64,000 nucleotides of DNA, from positions 1 to 64,000 of the forward strand of contig CAYOZN010000007.1 of the NCBI GenBank assembly GCA_964408455.1. Reading direction: 5' to 3'. The DNA is from CAYOZN01 sp964408455 (GTDB lineage: Bacteria > Planctomycetota > Phycisphaerae > UBA1845 > UTPLA1). This document shows, piece by piece, positions 26,559 to 34,807 of the stretch. The notes beneath the pieces were generated by a model. The model saw nothing but the letters and a program-made list of their open reading frames with translations, made no database searches and was not told where the DNA came from. How positions within the stretch are numbered: the first letter of the stretch is position 1; each line of letters opens with the position of its first letter. Made by a program: the position numbers and the translations under genes.

Positions 26559-27212
26559 ATGCAAAGCAAAGCCACCACCGTCGAACAGTACCTCGCCGAA
26601 CTTCCCCCCGATCGCCGCGAGGCCATCTCCGCCGTGCGCAAGGTCATCCTGAAAAACCTCGACAAGGGCTTCCAGGAGTGCATGCAGTACGGCATGATCG
26701 GTTACAGTGTGCCCCACAGCCTCTATCCCGCCGGCTATCACTGCGATCCCAGGCAGCCGCTCCCCTTCGCCGGGCTGGCCTCCCAGAAGAACTACATGTC
26801 CGTGTACCTGATGACCGTATACGGCGATGGCACTTCGGACGAAAAGTGGTTCCGCGAAGCCTGGGAAAAGACGGGCAAGAAGCTCAACATGGGCAAGTGT
26901 TGCGTGCGCTTCAAGAAGCTGGAGGATGTCGCCCTCGATGTCATCGGCATGGCCATCAAGCGCGTGCCGCTGAAGGGCTTCATCGACCTCTACGAACGCG
27001 CGCTCGACAACCGCGGCCAGCACCTGCTGGTCCGCAAGTCAACAAAGAAGAATGGCGCCGCTGCGGCGACCAAAAAGCGCGCCGGCCGGTCCGTTGCACG
27101 CCCGTCGACCGGCAGAAGTGCCACGACCCGACGTGCTGGCACCGTTGCCAAACGCGCCGTGCCGCCATCGCGATCGGCCAAAGCCTCGCGACCTGCGCGG
27201 GGCCGGTCCTAA
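26559..27212 (+). CDS. DUF1801 (YdhG-like) protein with a histone-H1-like basic tail
   Basis: 217 residues. Residues 1-150 form a DUF1801 domain (VEQYLAELPPDRREAISAVRKVI, FQECMQYGMIGYSVP, LPFAGLASQKNYMSVYLM, MGKCCVRFKKLEDVALDVI). Residues 152-217 are a Lys/Arg/Ala/Thr/Ser tail with TKKRAGRSVARPSTGRS-type repeats, like bacterial histone-H1-like and AlgP tails, suggesting nucleic-acid binding. A plausible promoter, TTGATT-N18-TATTCT, ends about 20 bases before the ATG. Function unknown. Confidence 0.78.
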   Translation: MQSKATTVEQYLAELPPDRREAISAVRKVILKNLDKGFQECMQYGMIGYSVPHSLYPAGYHCDPRQPLPFAGLASQKNYMSVYLMTVYGDGTSDEKWFREAWEKTGKKLNMGKCCVRFKKLEDVALDVIGMAIKRVPLKGFIDLYERALDNRGQHLLVRKSTKKNGAAAATKKRAGRSVARPSTGRSATTRRAGTVAKRAVPPSRSAKASRPARGRS

Positions 27213-27218
27213 TTCGCG

Positions 27219-27241
27219 CGGCCGGTGCTGTGCACGGGCCG
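27219..27241 (+). terminator. Hairpin after the DUF1801 gene, terminator-like
   Basis: CGGCCGGTGC, TGT, GCACGGGCCG: ten-base arms with one mismatch, seven bases after the stop. There is no U-run, so intrinsic termination is not certain. The core GTGCTGTGCACGGG is identical to the hairpin core of the tandem repeat at 2633-2646. The rest of the 298-base spacer before hslU holds a TACAAT at 27390-27395 and nothing else recognisable. Confidence 0.45.
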
Positions 27242-27510
27242 ATACCCATTCAACCTTTCGCTGACGAGTCCCGCGGCGAGCGGGGGCGTGTTCTCGACGG
27301 TTTACGACTTGAAGCAGTGGCACACCGCCGCGGGCCGGTCGCGAGCGGGCCGCGGAAGAATCGCTACTGCACCGGTCCGCCGTTTCGCTTACAATTCCCC
27401 GCCCTGACTTCCGGCCGTTGAATGCCCGCCGCTGCGATCCCGTCGGTCGGCCGCGCGCGGCAGCCAGAGAATACACGACGCAGGACCTCCACGAACGAGC
27501 AACCTATCTG

Positions 27511-28881
27511 ATGAGCGAACTCACCCCCCGACAGATCGTCGCGGAGCTCGATAAGTACATCATCGGCCAGCAGGAGGCCAAGCGGGCCGTCGCCATCGCC
27601 ATCCGCAACCGCTGGCGCCGGTTGCAGCTTCCCGAGGCCATGCGCGAGGAGATCGGGCCAAAGAACATCCTCATGATCGGCCCCACCGGCGTCGGCAAGA
27701 CCGAGATCGCGCGTCGACTGGCGGTCCTGGTCAACGCCCCCTTCCTCAAGGTCGAGGCGACAAAGTTCACCGAAGTCGGCTACGTCGGGCGCGATGTCGA
27801 CGCCATGGTGCGCGATCTCGTCGAACTGGCCATCGCCATGGTGCAGAAGGAGCAGACCGAAGTCGTCCGCGAACGCGCCGAGCAGCAGACCGAAGAGCGC
27901 ATCCTGGACGAACTGCTGCCGCGCTACGCCAGCGGCGAAGACGACGCCGGCGACGAGGACATTGAACACAAGCGGGAAGATGCGGAAGCCGCCGACCGTC
28001 GCCGTCGCACGCGCGAAAAGCTGCGCACTCAGCTTCGCGCCGGAGAGCTGGAGGATCGCAACATCGAGCTGCGGATCGAGCAGAAGACGCCCCCCATGGG
28101 TATGTTTGCCACGACAATGGGCCCGGATCAGTTCGCACCGGAAATCCAGGACATGCTCGAGCGGCTGATGCCCTCGCGGCAGAAAGACCGCAAGGTGAGC
28201 ATCCGCGAAGCGCGAAAGGTCCTGTTCGAAGAGGAGTGCGAAAAGCTGATCGACCGCGAGAAGACGGTGCAGATGGCGAAACAGCGCGCCGAAAATAATG
28301 GCATCATTTTCATCGACGAGATGGACAAACTCTGCGGCGGCGAAGGGCGACAGGGCGCCGACGTCAGCCGCCAGGGCGTGCAGCGTGATCTGCTTCCCAT
28401 CATCGAAGGAGCCAGCGTCAATACCCGCCACGGCGCCGTGCGGACAGACCACATCCTGTTCGTCGCGGCCGGGGCCTTTCATACCGCCAAGCCCAGCGAT
28501 CTGATGCCCGAGCTTCAGGGCCGCCTGCCGATCCGCGTGGAGCTCAACGATCTCACGCGCGACGACTTTGTGCGCATTCTCCGCGAGCCGCAAAACGCCC
28601 TTACCAAGCAGCAGATTGCCCTGCTGGCGACCGAGGGCGTATCGATCACCTTTACCGAAGATGCCATCGACGCCCTGGCCGATATTGCCGCGATGGTGAA
28701 CAAATCGACCGAGAACATCGGCGCGCGACGGCTGTCGACTGTCATGGAGAAAGTCGTCGAAGACCTGTCCTTCGACGCGCCGGACAAGAGCGGGACAAAG
28801 GTACGGATCGACGCGGACTACGTGCAGCAGCGCCTGCGCGAGATCGCAAAGGATCAGGACCTGAGCAAATTCATTCTGTGA
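27511..28881 (+). CDS. hslU: ATP-dependent protease ATPase subunit HslU
   Basis: Hexameric AAA+ unfoldase that feeds the HslV peptidase. 456 residues: Walker A GPTGVGKT (57-64), GYVGRDVDAMVRDL pore-side segment, intermediate domain (about 110-245), Walker B IIFIDEMDKL, sensor region and the C-terminal DLSKFIL that docks on HslV. hslV, normally directly upstream, is not here; the preceding gene is the DUF1801 protein. The frame opens at 27418, but the ATG at 27511 gives the canonical MSELTPRQIVAELDKYIIGQ. Confidence 0.95.
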   Translation: MSELTPRQIVAELDKYIIGQQEAKRAVAIAIRNRWRRLQLPEAMREEIGPKNILMIGPTGVGKTEIARRLAVLVNAPFLKVEATKFTEVGYVGRDVDAMVRDLVELAIAMVQKEQTEVVRERAEQQTEERILDELLPRYASGEDDAGDEDIEHKREDAEAADRRRRTREKLRTQLRAGELEDRNIELRIEQKTPPMGMFATTMGPDQFAPEIQDMLERLMPSRQKDRKVSIREARKVLFEEECEKLIDREKTVQMAKQRAENNGIIFIDEMDKLCGGEGRQGADVSRQGVQRDLLPIIEGASVNTRHGAVRTDHILFVAAGAFHTAKPSDLMPELQGRLPIRVELNDLTRDDFVRILREPQNALTKQQIALLATEGVSITFTEDAIDALADIAAMVNKSTENIGARRLSTVMEKVVEDLSFDAPDKSGTKVRIDADYVQQRLREIAKDQDLSKFIL

Positions 28882-28931
28882 TCGAGCGCCGTGCGATGCA
28901 CGACATCCGCGGGCGCCGGGAGGAGCGAGTC

Positions 28932-29969
28932 ATGTTTCGAGCATTGCCAATCCGCCGCAGGACAGGTGCCGCAGGCGCTGCGGTCGGTGCCGTTGCACTG
29001 GCATTGTGCGCCGCGTCCACGGCCCTGGCCCAGGATCCGCCGCAGGTGACCGGCGGCTTCCGCCGCATCAACCGCGTCGATTTCAGCGATCGCGTCGTGA
29101 CGTTTCCGGCCCAGGACGGCATCACCATCGAGGCCGACTGGTATCCGGTGAAGGTGGAAGAGGGCAAGCGCACGCCGGTGGCCATCCTGGTTCACATGTA
29201 CCCGGCCGACCGCAAGAGCTGGAAGCCTCTGGTGGAAGACCTGCGTTCGGCGGGCATCGCGGTCCTGGCCTACGACATTCGCGGCAAGGGCGGCAGCAAG
29301 GGACCGGAGGAGTTGAAGCTGCCCGAGGCCTATGAGAAGCGCGACTCCGCCCTTTTTTCCAATGCCTGGATGGATGCCGCCGGCGCGGCGAGCTGGCTCG
29401 GCGCGCAGAGAAACATCGCCACGGACAGGATGGCGGTCGTCGGCGCCAGCATCGGTTGCAGCGTGGCCATGAACTTCGGCAGCAGCGTCGGCAGCCCCAA
29501 GGCCATCGTGTGCCTCTCGCCCGGCACCGACTACATGGGCGTGCCGTCGAAGGAGCACATCCAGGTGTGCGCGACGTACGGCATTCCAATGCTGCTGATG
29601 TCGCCGGAAAAAGAGTACAAGGCGGTCGAAGAACTCGTCGAGGCGTCCGGCAAGAAGGCGACCGGCCGCAAGTTTGACGGCGGCGAGGAATTTCACGGGA
29701 CGAAGATGTTTGAAGCCCCGTACGGAGCGAAGGTAAAGCGGGCGATTGTCGAATTTTTGTGCGAGAAGCTCGAACTGCCTGTGCCCAAAGAAGAAACGAT
29801 CGCCGCCGCCGCGGACGACGACAAGGAAAAGAAGAGCGCCGACAAGAAGAAAAAGAAGAAATCCAGCAAGGCCAAAAAGAAGTCGTCAAAGACCAGAGAC
29901 AAGAGCAAGAACAGCAATAAGGACAAGAAGAGCAAAAAGAAGTCGGATAGCACCACCGGCGACAACTGA
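28932..29969 (+). CDS. Exported alpha/beta hydrolase with an extreme lysine-rich tail
   Basis: 345 residues. It has a signal peptide (residues 1-32, ending ALAQ) and a dienelactone-hydrolase-like fold with ILVHMYPADRKSW, a DIRGKGGS loop, the nucleophile elbow VVGASIGCSVA (GxSxG) and EEFHGTKMF near the end supplying a likely catalytic histidine. After residue about 285 comes a charged tail of some 50 residues, mostly Lys, Ser and Asp. GGGAGGAG lies a few bases before the ATG at 28932. It follows hslU by 50 bases and precedes the dus gene by seven. Substrate unknown. Confidence 0.75.
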   Translation: MFRALPIRRRTGAAGAAVGAVALALCAASTALAQDPPQVTGGFRRINRVDFSDRVVTFPAQDGITIEADWYPVKVEEGKRTPVAILVHMYPADRKSWKPLVEDLRSAGIAVLAYDIRGKGGSKGPEELKLPEAYEKRDSALFSNAWMDAAGAASWLGAQRNIATDRMAVVGASIGCSVAMNFGSSVGSPKAIVCLSPGTDYMGVPSKEHIQVCATYGIPMLLMSPEKEYKAVEELVEASGKKATGRKFDGGEEFHGTKMFEAPYGAKVKRAIVEFLCEKLELPVPKEETIAAAADDDKEKKSADKKKKKKSSKAKKKSSKTRDKSKNSNKDKKSKKKSDSTTGDN

Positions 29970-29976
29970 TCCGACA

Positions 29977-31179
29977 ATGTCGCGAGCGCTTGTTGCTGCC
30001 CAAAGCCGCCCCATGATTGAAGACCCCGTCATCGCACCGTTGCCGGCGCAAAGGCCGGTACCAGCGGCGCAAGCCCCGCATGCTGCCAATGTCGCGGCGC
30101 CGCATATTTCGCGCGCCCTGCGCATCGGCTCGCACCTGCTTGATGCGCCGATGGTGCAGGCCGCCCTTTCGGGCTACAGCGATTTGCCGATGCGCGTGCT
30201 GGCCCGCGAGTATGGCTGCCCCTACACCATCAACGAAGTCGTGCTCGACAAGATGATCGGCATCGGCGGCCGGAAGATGCGGCACATGCTGGCCCTGGAT
30301 CCCGGCGAGCACCCGGTCGCCGGCCAGTTGATGGGCGCAGAGCCGGAGCAGTTTGGCGCGGCGGCCGACGACATGGTGCGCCTGGGCTACGACACCGTCG
30401 ACATCAACTTCGGCTGCCCCGTGAAGAAAGTCCTGGGCCGGTGCCGCGGCGGGTTTCTGCTGTCGGAGCCGGATACGGCCATCGAGATCATCCGCCGCGT
30501 GGTCGACCGCGTGGCCGGGCGCGTGCCGGTCACGGTGAAGATGCGCCGCGGCATGGACGACACCGCCGAGAGTGAGGAGCGTTTCTTTCGCATACTCGAC
30601 GCAGCCTTTGAGCTTGGCGCCGCTGCCATCACCGTGCACGGCCGCTCGGTGGTGCAGCGCTACATCGGTCCCAGCCGCTGGGCGTTTTTGTCCCGCGTGA
30701 AGCGGCATGCGGGCAATAGGCTCATCCTGGGCAGCGGCGACCTGTTCAGCGCCGAGGACTGCGTTCGCATGCTGGTCGAAACGGGAGTGGACGGTGTGTC
30801 GATCGCGCGCGGCGCCATCGGCAATCCGTTCATCTTCGGCGAGTTGCGCGCCCTGCTCGCCGGCAGGCCGTTGCCGCCGCCGCCCTCCCTGTCCGCGCAG
30901 CGGGCGGCCATCGAGCGGCACTTCGAGCTGGCGACCTCGTTCTACGGCGCCGGCCACGCTTGCATTCACCTGCGCAAGTACGGCGTACGCTACAGCGAGC
31001 TGCACCCGGTCAATGGTGCCGTAAAGCTGGCATTCCTGGCGGTCCGCGCGGCGGCCGACTTCCGCGCCATGCTCGACGACTACTATACGGATGATGGCAG
31101 CTTTGGCCCCGTCGTGCGTCGCGCGCGGCCCGAGGCGCTCATCGCGGCCGGCGCCGCGTGGGACTGCGCATCGGCTTAA
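29977..31179 (+). CDS. tRNA-dihydrouridine synthase (DusB-like)
   Basis: FMN enzyme that reduces uridine in tRNA D-loops. 400 residues with an unusual Pro/Ala-rich N-terminal extension (about 1-45). The barrel begins LLDAPMVQAALSGYSDLPMRVLAREYGC. The catalytic segment DINFGCPVKKVLGR carries the proton-donating Cys. VTVKMRRGMDD, ITVHGRSVVQRYIGP and the FMN-phosphate-binding VDGVSIARGAIGNPFIF complete the pattern. ATGs at 29977 and 30013 are both possible. Close spacing suggests co-transcription with the upstream hydrolase. Confidence 0.9.
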   Translation: MSRALVAAQSRPMIEDPVIAPLPAQRPVPAAQAPHAANVAAPHISRALRIGSHLLDAPMVQAALSGYSDLPMRVLAREYGCPYTINEVVLDKMIGIGGRKMRHMLALDPGEHPVAGQLMGAEPEQFGAAADDMVRLGYDTVDINFGCPVKKVLGRCRGGFLLSEPDTAIEIIRRVVDRVAGRVPVTVKMRRGMDDTAESEERFFRILDAAFELGAAAITVHGRSVVQRYIGPSRWAFLSRVKRHAGNRLILGSGDLFSAEDCVRMLVETGVDGVSIARGAIGNPFIFGELRALLAGRPLPPPPSLSAQRAAIERHFELATSFYGAGHACIHLRKYGVRYSELHPVNGAVKLAFLAVRAAADFRAMLDDYYTDDGSFGPVVRRARPEALIAAGAAWDCASA

Positions 31180-31193
31180 CCCTGGGCCGCACC

Positions 31194-31763
31194 ATGCCGT
31201 TTGAACTACTGTACCTGGTCGTCGCCCTGGGCATGGTCGGGGCCGTCGTGCTCATTTGCGCGCGTCGCCGAGTGCCACCCGAGCCGCGCTGCCCCACGTG
31301 CCGCCAGCCGCTCGAAGCGCTCGATGTTGAACGCTGCCCGAACTGCCTGCTCTGGCATCCGGTGGATGCCAGCGCCAGTTCCTACCGATGGCAGCGCGAG
31401 CGCCTGCTGATCGGCGCGCTGCTGATCGCGCTGCCGGCAGCGCTTTATCTTCTGGTGCCGATCATCACGTCCTATACGTTTCTGCCGCCGCCGCCAAAGC
31501 CGCAGCCGGCATTCCCCATCCCCCTGGGCAGCAACGTGCTGAGCCAGATGACGCCCGCCCAGCTTCAGCAGTTGCAGGCGCTGGGCTACATTCAGGCCAC
31601 GCCGCAGGGCGTGGTGATACAACCGATGACCACCAGCGCCGCTGCCGGTCTGCCTTCCGACGTGCGGACGATCCTGAATTCGCTGGGATATATCAAGGAT
31701 GGCGAGCAGAGCGAGCAGCCTGACGACGGCGCCGGGAAAACGGCGGAAAGCGCCCCGCCCTGA
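31194..31763 (+). CDS. Membrane protein with internal zinc ribbon
   Basis: 189 residues: transmembrane helix at 3-22, a CPTCRQPLEALDVERCPNC zinc ribbon (about 38-56), a second helix (about 78-98), then a Pro-rich linker and a C-terminal soluble part with two similar segments (LQALGYIQ and LNSLGYIK), probably short helical repeats. It lies 14 bases after dus on the same strand. Family not recognised. Confidence 0.6.
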   Translation: MPFELLYLVVALGMVGAVVLICARRRVPPEPRCPTCRQPLEALDVERCPNCLLWHPVDASASSYRWQRERLLIGALLIALPAALYLLVPIITSYTFLPPPPKPQPAFPIPLGSNVLSQMTPAQLQQLQALGYIQATPQGVVIQPMTTSAAAGLPSDVRTILNSLGYIKDGEQSEQPDDGAGKTAESAPP

Positions 31764-31861
31764 GCCGCATCGGCTCGCCTCGCGCGTTCTGCACGCCCGA
31801 TAGATAACAATACCGCGGATTGACGCAGCGCCCGCGCGAGTTCATGGTGCCTGCATTCGAG

Positions 31862-32500
31862 ATGAACTGCCGCAAGTGCAACAAGTCGATCGAAGCCGAC
31901 AGCCGCTTCTGCAAGCATTGCGGCGCACGCACCAGCGCGGAATCCACAGCCAGGCCCGCCAAGCCCGCAAAGCCGGCCGCGCAGAATGAGGGCACCGACA
32001 TCTATCGCGATCCTCAGCACGAGCAATTCGTCTGGGCGGGACGGCCCGCATGGCGGGCCTTTGCCGGGGCGTGGCTGGCGTGGTTTGTACTCAGCGCGAC
32101 GAGCCTGTATCTCGCCTCAAAATTCGCCGCCGACGTGGCACTGGTGCGCGTGGTCTGGCTGTTCGTCGGCGGCGGCGCCGTGACGCTGCTCGTCCGGGAA
32201 GCGCTCATCGTGTATGGGCTCAGCTATCACCTCACGACGCAGCGGCTCTTCGTCCACAAGGGCATCATTACGCGGGTGACCGACCAGATGGAACTGCTCC
32301 GCGTGGACGACGTGCGCATCAGCCAGGGCCTGGTGGACCGCGTGGTCGACACCGGCAGCCTCGAAGTCTTCTCCAGCGACGAGACGGACGAGTCGGTCAA
32401 GCTGCAATCGATCCCCGCGCCGGCGGCCATCGCCGAAGAGTTGCGAAGGCACGTTCGCGGCGTCCGCAGCAAAGGCACGCTGGCGGTGGAACGCGTGTGA
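31862..32500 (+). CDS. Zinc-ribbon plus bacterial PH domain membrane protein
   Basis: 212 residues. It opens with a zinc ribbon right at the N-terminus (MNCRKCNKSIEADSRFCKHCGA), which is why I prefer the ATG at 31862 over 31844 or the TTG at 31820. Two membrane helices (about 72-92 and 97-117) follow. A bacterial PH domain (bPH2 type) completes it: YHLTTQRLFVHKGIITRVTDQMELLRVDDVRI...DTGSLEVFSSD. Proteins of this layout are common but functionally undefined; a membrane or signalling role is plausible. Confidence 0.78.
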   Translation: MNCRKCNKSIEADSRFCKHCGARTSAESTARPAKPAKPAAQNEGTDIYRDPQHEQFVWAGRPAWRAFAGAWLAWFVLSATSLYLASKFAADVALVRVVWLFVGGGAVTLLVREALIVYGLSYHLTTQRLFVHKGIITRVTDQMELLRVDDVRISQGLVDRVVDTGSLEVFSSDETDESVKLQSIPAPAAIAEELRRHVRGVRSKGTLAVERV

Positions 32501-32534
32501 GCGGCACTGCCACCATCGCGGCAGTCGTTTCATT

Positions 32535-33635
32535 TTACTGGCTTACCAGCACGGCAACGAAGCCCGACACGTCGGCCGGATCGATGACGCCCGTGCCGTC
32601 AAAATCGGCATGGCACAAATCGAACGCCGCCGCGGACTCGCCGAGCACGGCATCGACAAAGGCGACGATGTCGCTGCCGTCCGCGAGCGTGTCGCCATTC
32701 ATATCGCCGTCGAGGGCCACGACGATGGGCATGTGTGGCATTGCGTCGCCGCCGGCCGGCCAGGCATGGCCTCCGCTGAGCGTACCGGAGGCCGTGACAT
32801 AGACCTGCGGCGCGTCGCCGCATTCGAAGCCGGGCAGCGTCGCCGAATAGAGTCCGTCGCCGGCCGGCAACATTGCCACTTCTGTGAACGGCTCGTCCGG
32901 GCGCGGGCGATGATGCAGCAGGACCGGACCGGAGATGGATTCGTCGCCGGCATCGATCCGCACGACCAGTTCCTGCGGCGTTCCGGCGGCGAGGCTCTGC
33001 GGTGCCGCCGGCTGCGGCGCGATCAGCAGGTGCAGCTGCTGTGGCACGAACTGAATGCCGTTCAGCGTTCCCTTCACCAGGCCGAATGCGTGCATCACGT
33101 TTCGGCGGCTGTCATCGACGAGGATGGTGTGCAGCGCGTGCGTGATGCCGGTCTGGAAGTCGCCCGGCCAGGCGCCGCCGACCAGCTGGGCATTGGCATC
33201 GTCGCCGTCGTACCAGATCGAGGTGCGGAAGTTGTCATTATCCGGGGCCCATGCATAGCTGAATACCTGGTACTGGCCGGGATGCAACCCCTCGAAGAGA
33301 AACTCGCACGGCACCGAGTGCAGATCGTAATAGTCGTCGAAGAGTGCCTGTACTGCGTCGGACGTCGCAGGATGGTCAGTCCACGACTGGCCAAAGGGAA
33401 GCGAGCGCACCATTGTCACGCCGGAGGGCTCGCCGTTGACGTTCAGCAGCATCACGGGCTCGTCTTCGAAGCCGGTGAGCGCGTGCCAGTTGCCGGACTG
33501 GAGCGAGGCGGCGCCGAACTCGGCATCGGGCGTGCCCGCGTCCAGGCCGAAGTCAATGTTTATCGATTGGGCAGTCGATCGGGATGCGCAAAGCGCGCAA
33601 AGAACGAGGCAAAGCCGCGGAGCGGGTCGAAACAT
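32535..33635 (-). CDS. Secreted protein with C-terminal dockerin-type repeats
   Basis: 366 residues. Signal peptide (MFRPAPRLCLVLCALCASRSTAQ), a beta-rich N-terminal domain resembling carbohydrate-binding modules (INIDFGLDAGTPDAEFG, NNFRTSIWYD-like strands), an Ig-like region (about 190-300), and at the C-terminus two dockerin-like calcium-binding repeats (DGDMNGDTLADGSDIVAFVD and HADFDGTGVIDPADVSGFV). GAGGA lies eight bases before the ATG. No cohesin gene is visible, so the repeats may serve a planctomycete-specific surface or sorting role. Function unknown. Confidence 0.78.
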   Translation of the reverse strand: MFRPAPRLCLVLCALCASRSTAQSINIDFGLDAGTPDAEFGAASLQSGNWHALTGFEDEPVMLLNVNGEPSGVTMVRSLPFGQSWTDHPATSDAVQALFDDYYDLHSVPCEFLFEGLHPGQYQVFSYAWAPDNDNFRTSIWYDGDDANAQLVGGAWPGDFQTGITHALHTILVDDSRRNVMHAFGLVKGTLNGIQFVPQQLHLLIAPQPAAPQSLAAGTPQELVVRIDAGDESISGPVLLHHRPRPDEPFTEVAMLPAGDGLYSATLPGFECGDAPQVYVTASGTLSGGHAWPAGGDAMPHMPIVVALDGDMNGDTLADGSDIVAFVDAVLGESAAAFDLCHADFDGTGVIDPADVSGFVAVLVSQ

Positions 33636-33817
33636 GGATGGTTCCTCGGAAAAGGAAGCCGGCTCGCCTGTCTTCGTCGGATTCGCGGGCCTCGGTCGGG
33701 GCCGCGGTCGGCAGTCGGATGTAAGAACGAAGCGGCGACGGGCCACTTTCGCGCAGATTGGCGCGCAATGCCGAAGGACGGGCGGGGGGGGCGCGACACC
33801 ACGCGCATTCTTCAGCG

Positions 33818-34462
33818 TCAGAACCGTGCCAGCAGGTGATCGGCGTCGATGTTGTCGAGCGAAGGGGCCATGCTGGCGGTCGGCAGCGACCCGGGCCGGC
33901 CGATGCCGCACACCCGCATGCCTGCCGTGCGCGCGGCCACGACGCCGGCCTGGGCGTCTTCGATCACGAGGCACTGTTCGGGGGGCACGCCCAGCCGCGA
34001 GGCACACGTGAGAAAGACCTCCGGATGCGGCTTGGAATGAATGATGTCGTTGCCGTCGACAATGGCGTCGAAGGCGCTGTCAAGTTCCAGCCGGGCGAGA
34101 ATCGAGCGTGCATTGCGGCTCGATGACGCGGCGGCCAGCCGGATGCCGCGCGTCTGCAACGCCGACAGCAGCCGCCGTGCCCCCGGCAGGGCGTCGTCCG
34201 GCGAAAGCGTGTCCAGCATTTCGACGTATTCCGCGTTCTTCCGTTCGGCGAGGGCATTCTTCTCTGCCATGGTGTACATGCGGCTCGCCCGCTTGAGGAT
34301 GATCTCGAGGCTGTCCATCCGTCCGACGCCCCGCAGGAATTCGTTGATCGCGCGATCGAAGGGAATCCCCTCGGCATCGGCGATCGCCTTCCAGGCGCGA
34401 TAGTGAAATTCGTCCGTGCGGACGAGAACACCATCGACGTCGAAGAGGACTGCGCGAATCAC
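33818..34462 (-). CDS. pgmB: HAD-superfamily phosphatase, beta-phosphoglucomutase-like
   Basis: 214 residues. Nucleophile motif FDVDGVLV (7-14), the cap with FHYRAWKAIADAEGIPFDRAINEFLRGVGRMDSLEIIL (a strong match to beta-phosphoglucomutases), motif II ASSS, Lys motif KPHPEVF and motif IV IEDAQAGV. Beta-phosphoglucomutase interconverts beta-glucose 1- and 6-phosphates in maltose or trehalose breakdown. No sugar phosphorylase is adjacent, so the exact substrate is inferred. Confidence 0.82.
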   Translation of the reverse strand: MIRAVLFDVDGVLVRTDEFHYRAWKAIADAEGIPFDRAINEFLRGVGRMDSLEIILKRASRMYTMAEKNALAERKNAEYVEMLDTLSPDDALPGARRLLSALQTRGIRLAAASSSRNARSILARLELDSAFDAIVDGNDIIHSKPHPEVFLTCASRLGVPPEQCLVIEDAQAGVVAARTAGMRVCGIGRPGSLPTASMAPSLDNIDADHLLARF

Positions 34463-34807
34463 GATACGCGGGCTCCGGGTCCTGCATCGGCTGCCACCGC
34501 AAACGCCGACCCAGCGCGGTCGCCGTGGGTGATGGCCGGGGACGCGTCACATGGATCATCGACCGACCACGGCCGATGATCGAGACTTTGCGAACTTTCC
34601 GCCTAACCGGCTGCGGCAACGATCGGTCATAATCGAAGACGGCCGATTTCGTCGAAAATGCGTCTTAATCCGGCGGAATTTTTCTGACCCGCCGATAAAC
34701 AGGTCCGCTCGAACACGGTAAAACAGCGACGCGCAGGTAAACTGGTCTGCGAACCTGGCTGATTGGCCGCATCCGGCCCGCGGTTCGGCACTGGGAGGGC
34801 GTCTTCG
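34463..34807. other. Intergenic region before the dockerin hydrolase
   Basis: 345 bases without a gene. A perfect inverted repeat GATCATCG (34554-34561) and CGATGATC (34574-34581) with a 12-base spacer could be an operator. GGGAGG (34793-34798) is the ribosome-binding site of the next gene. Confidence 0.45.
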
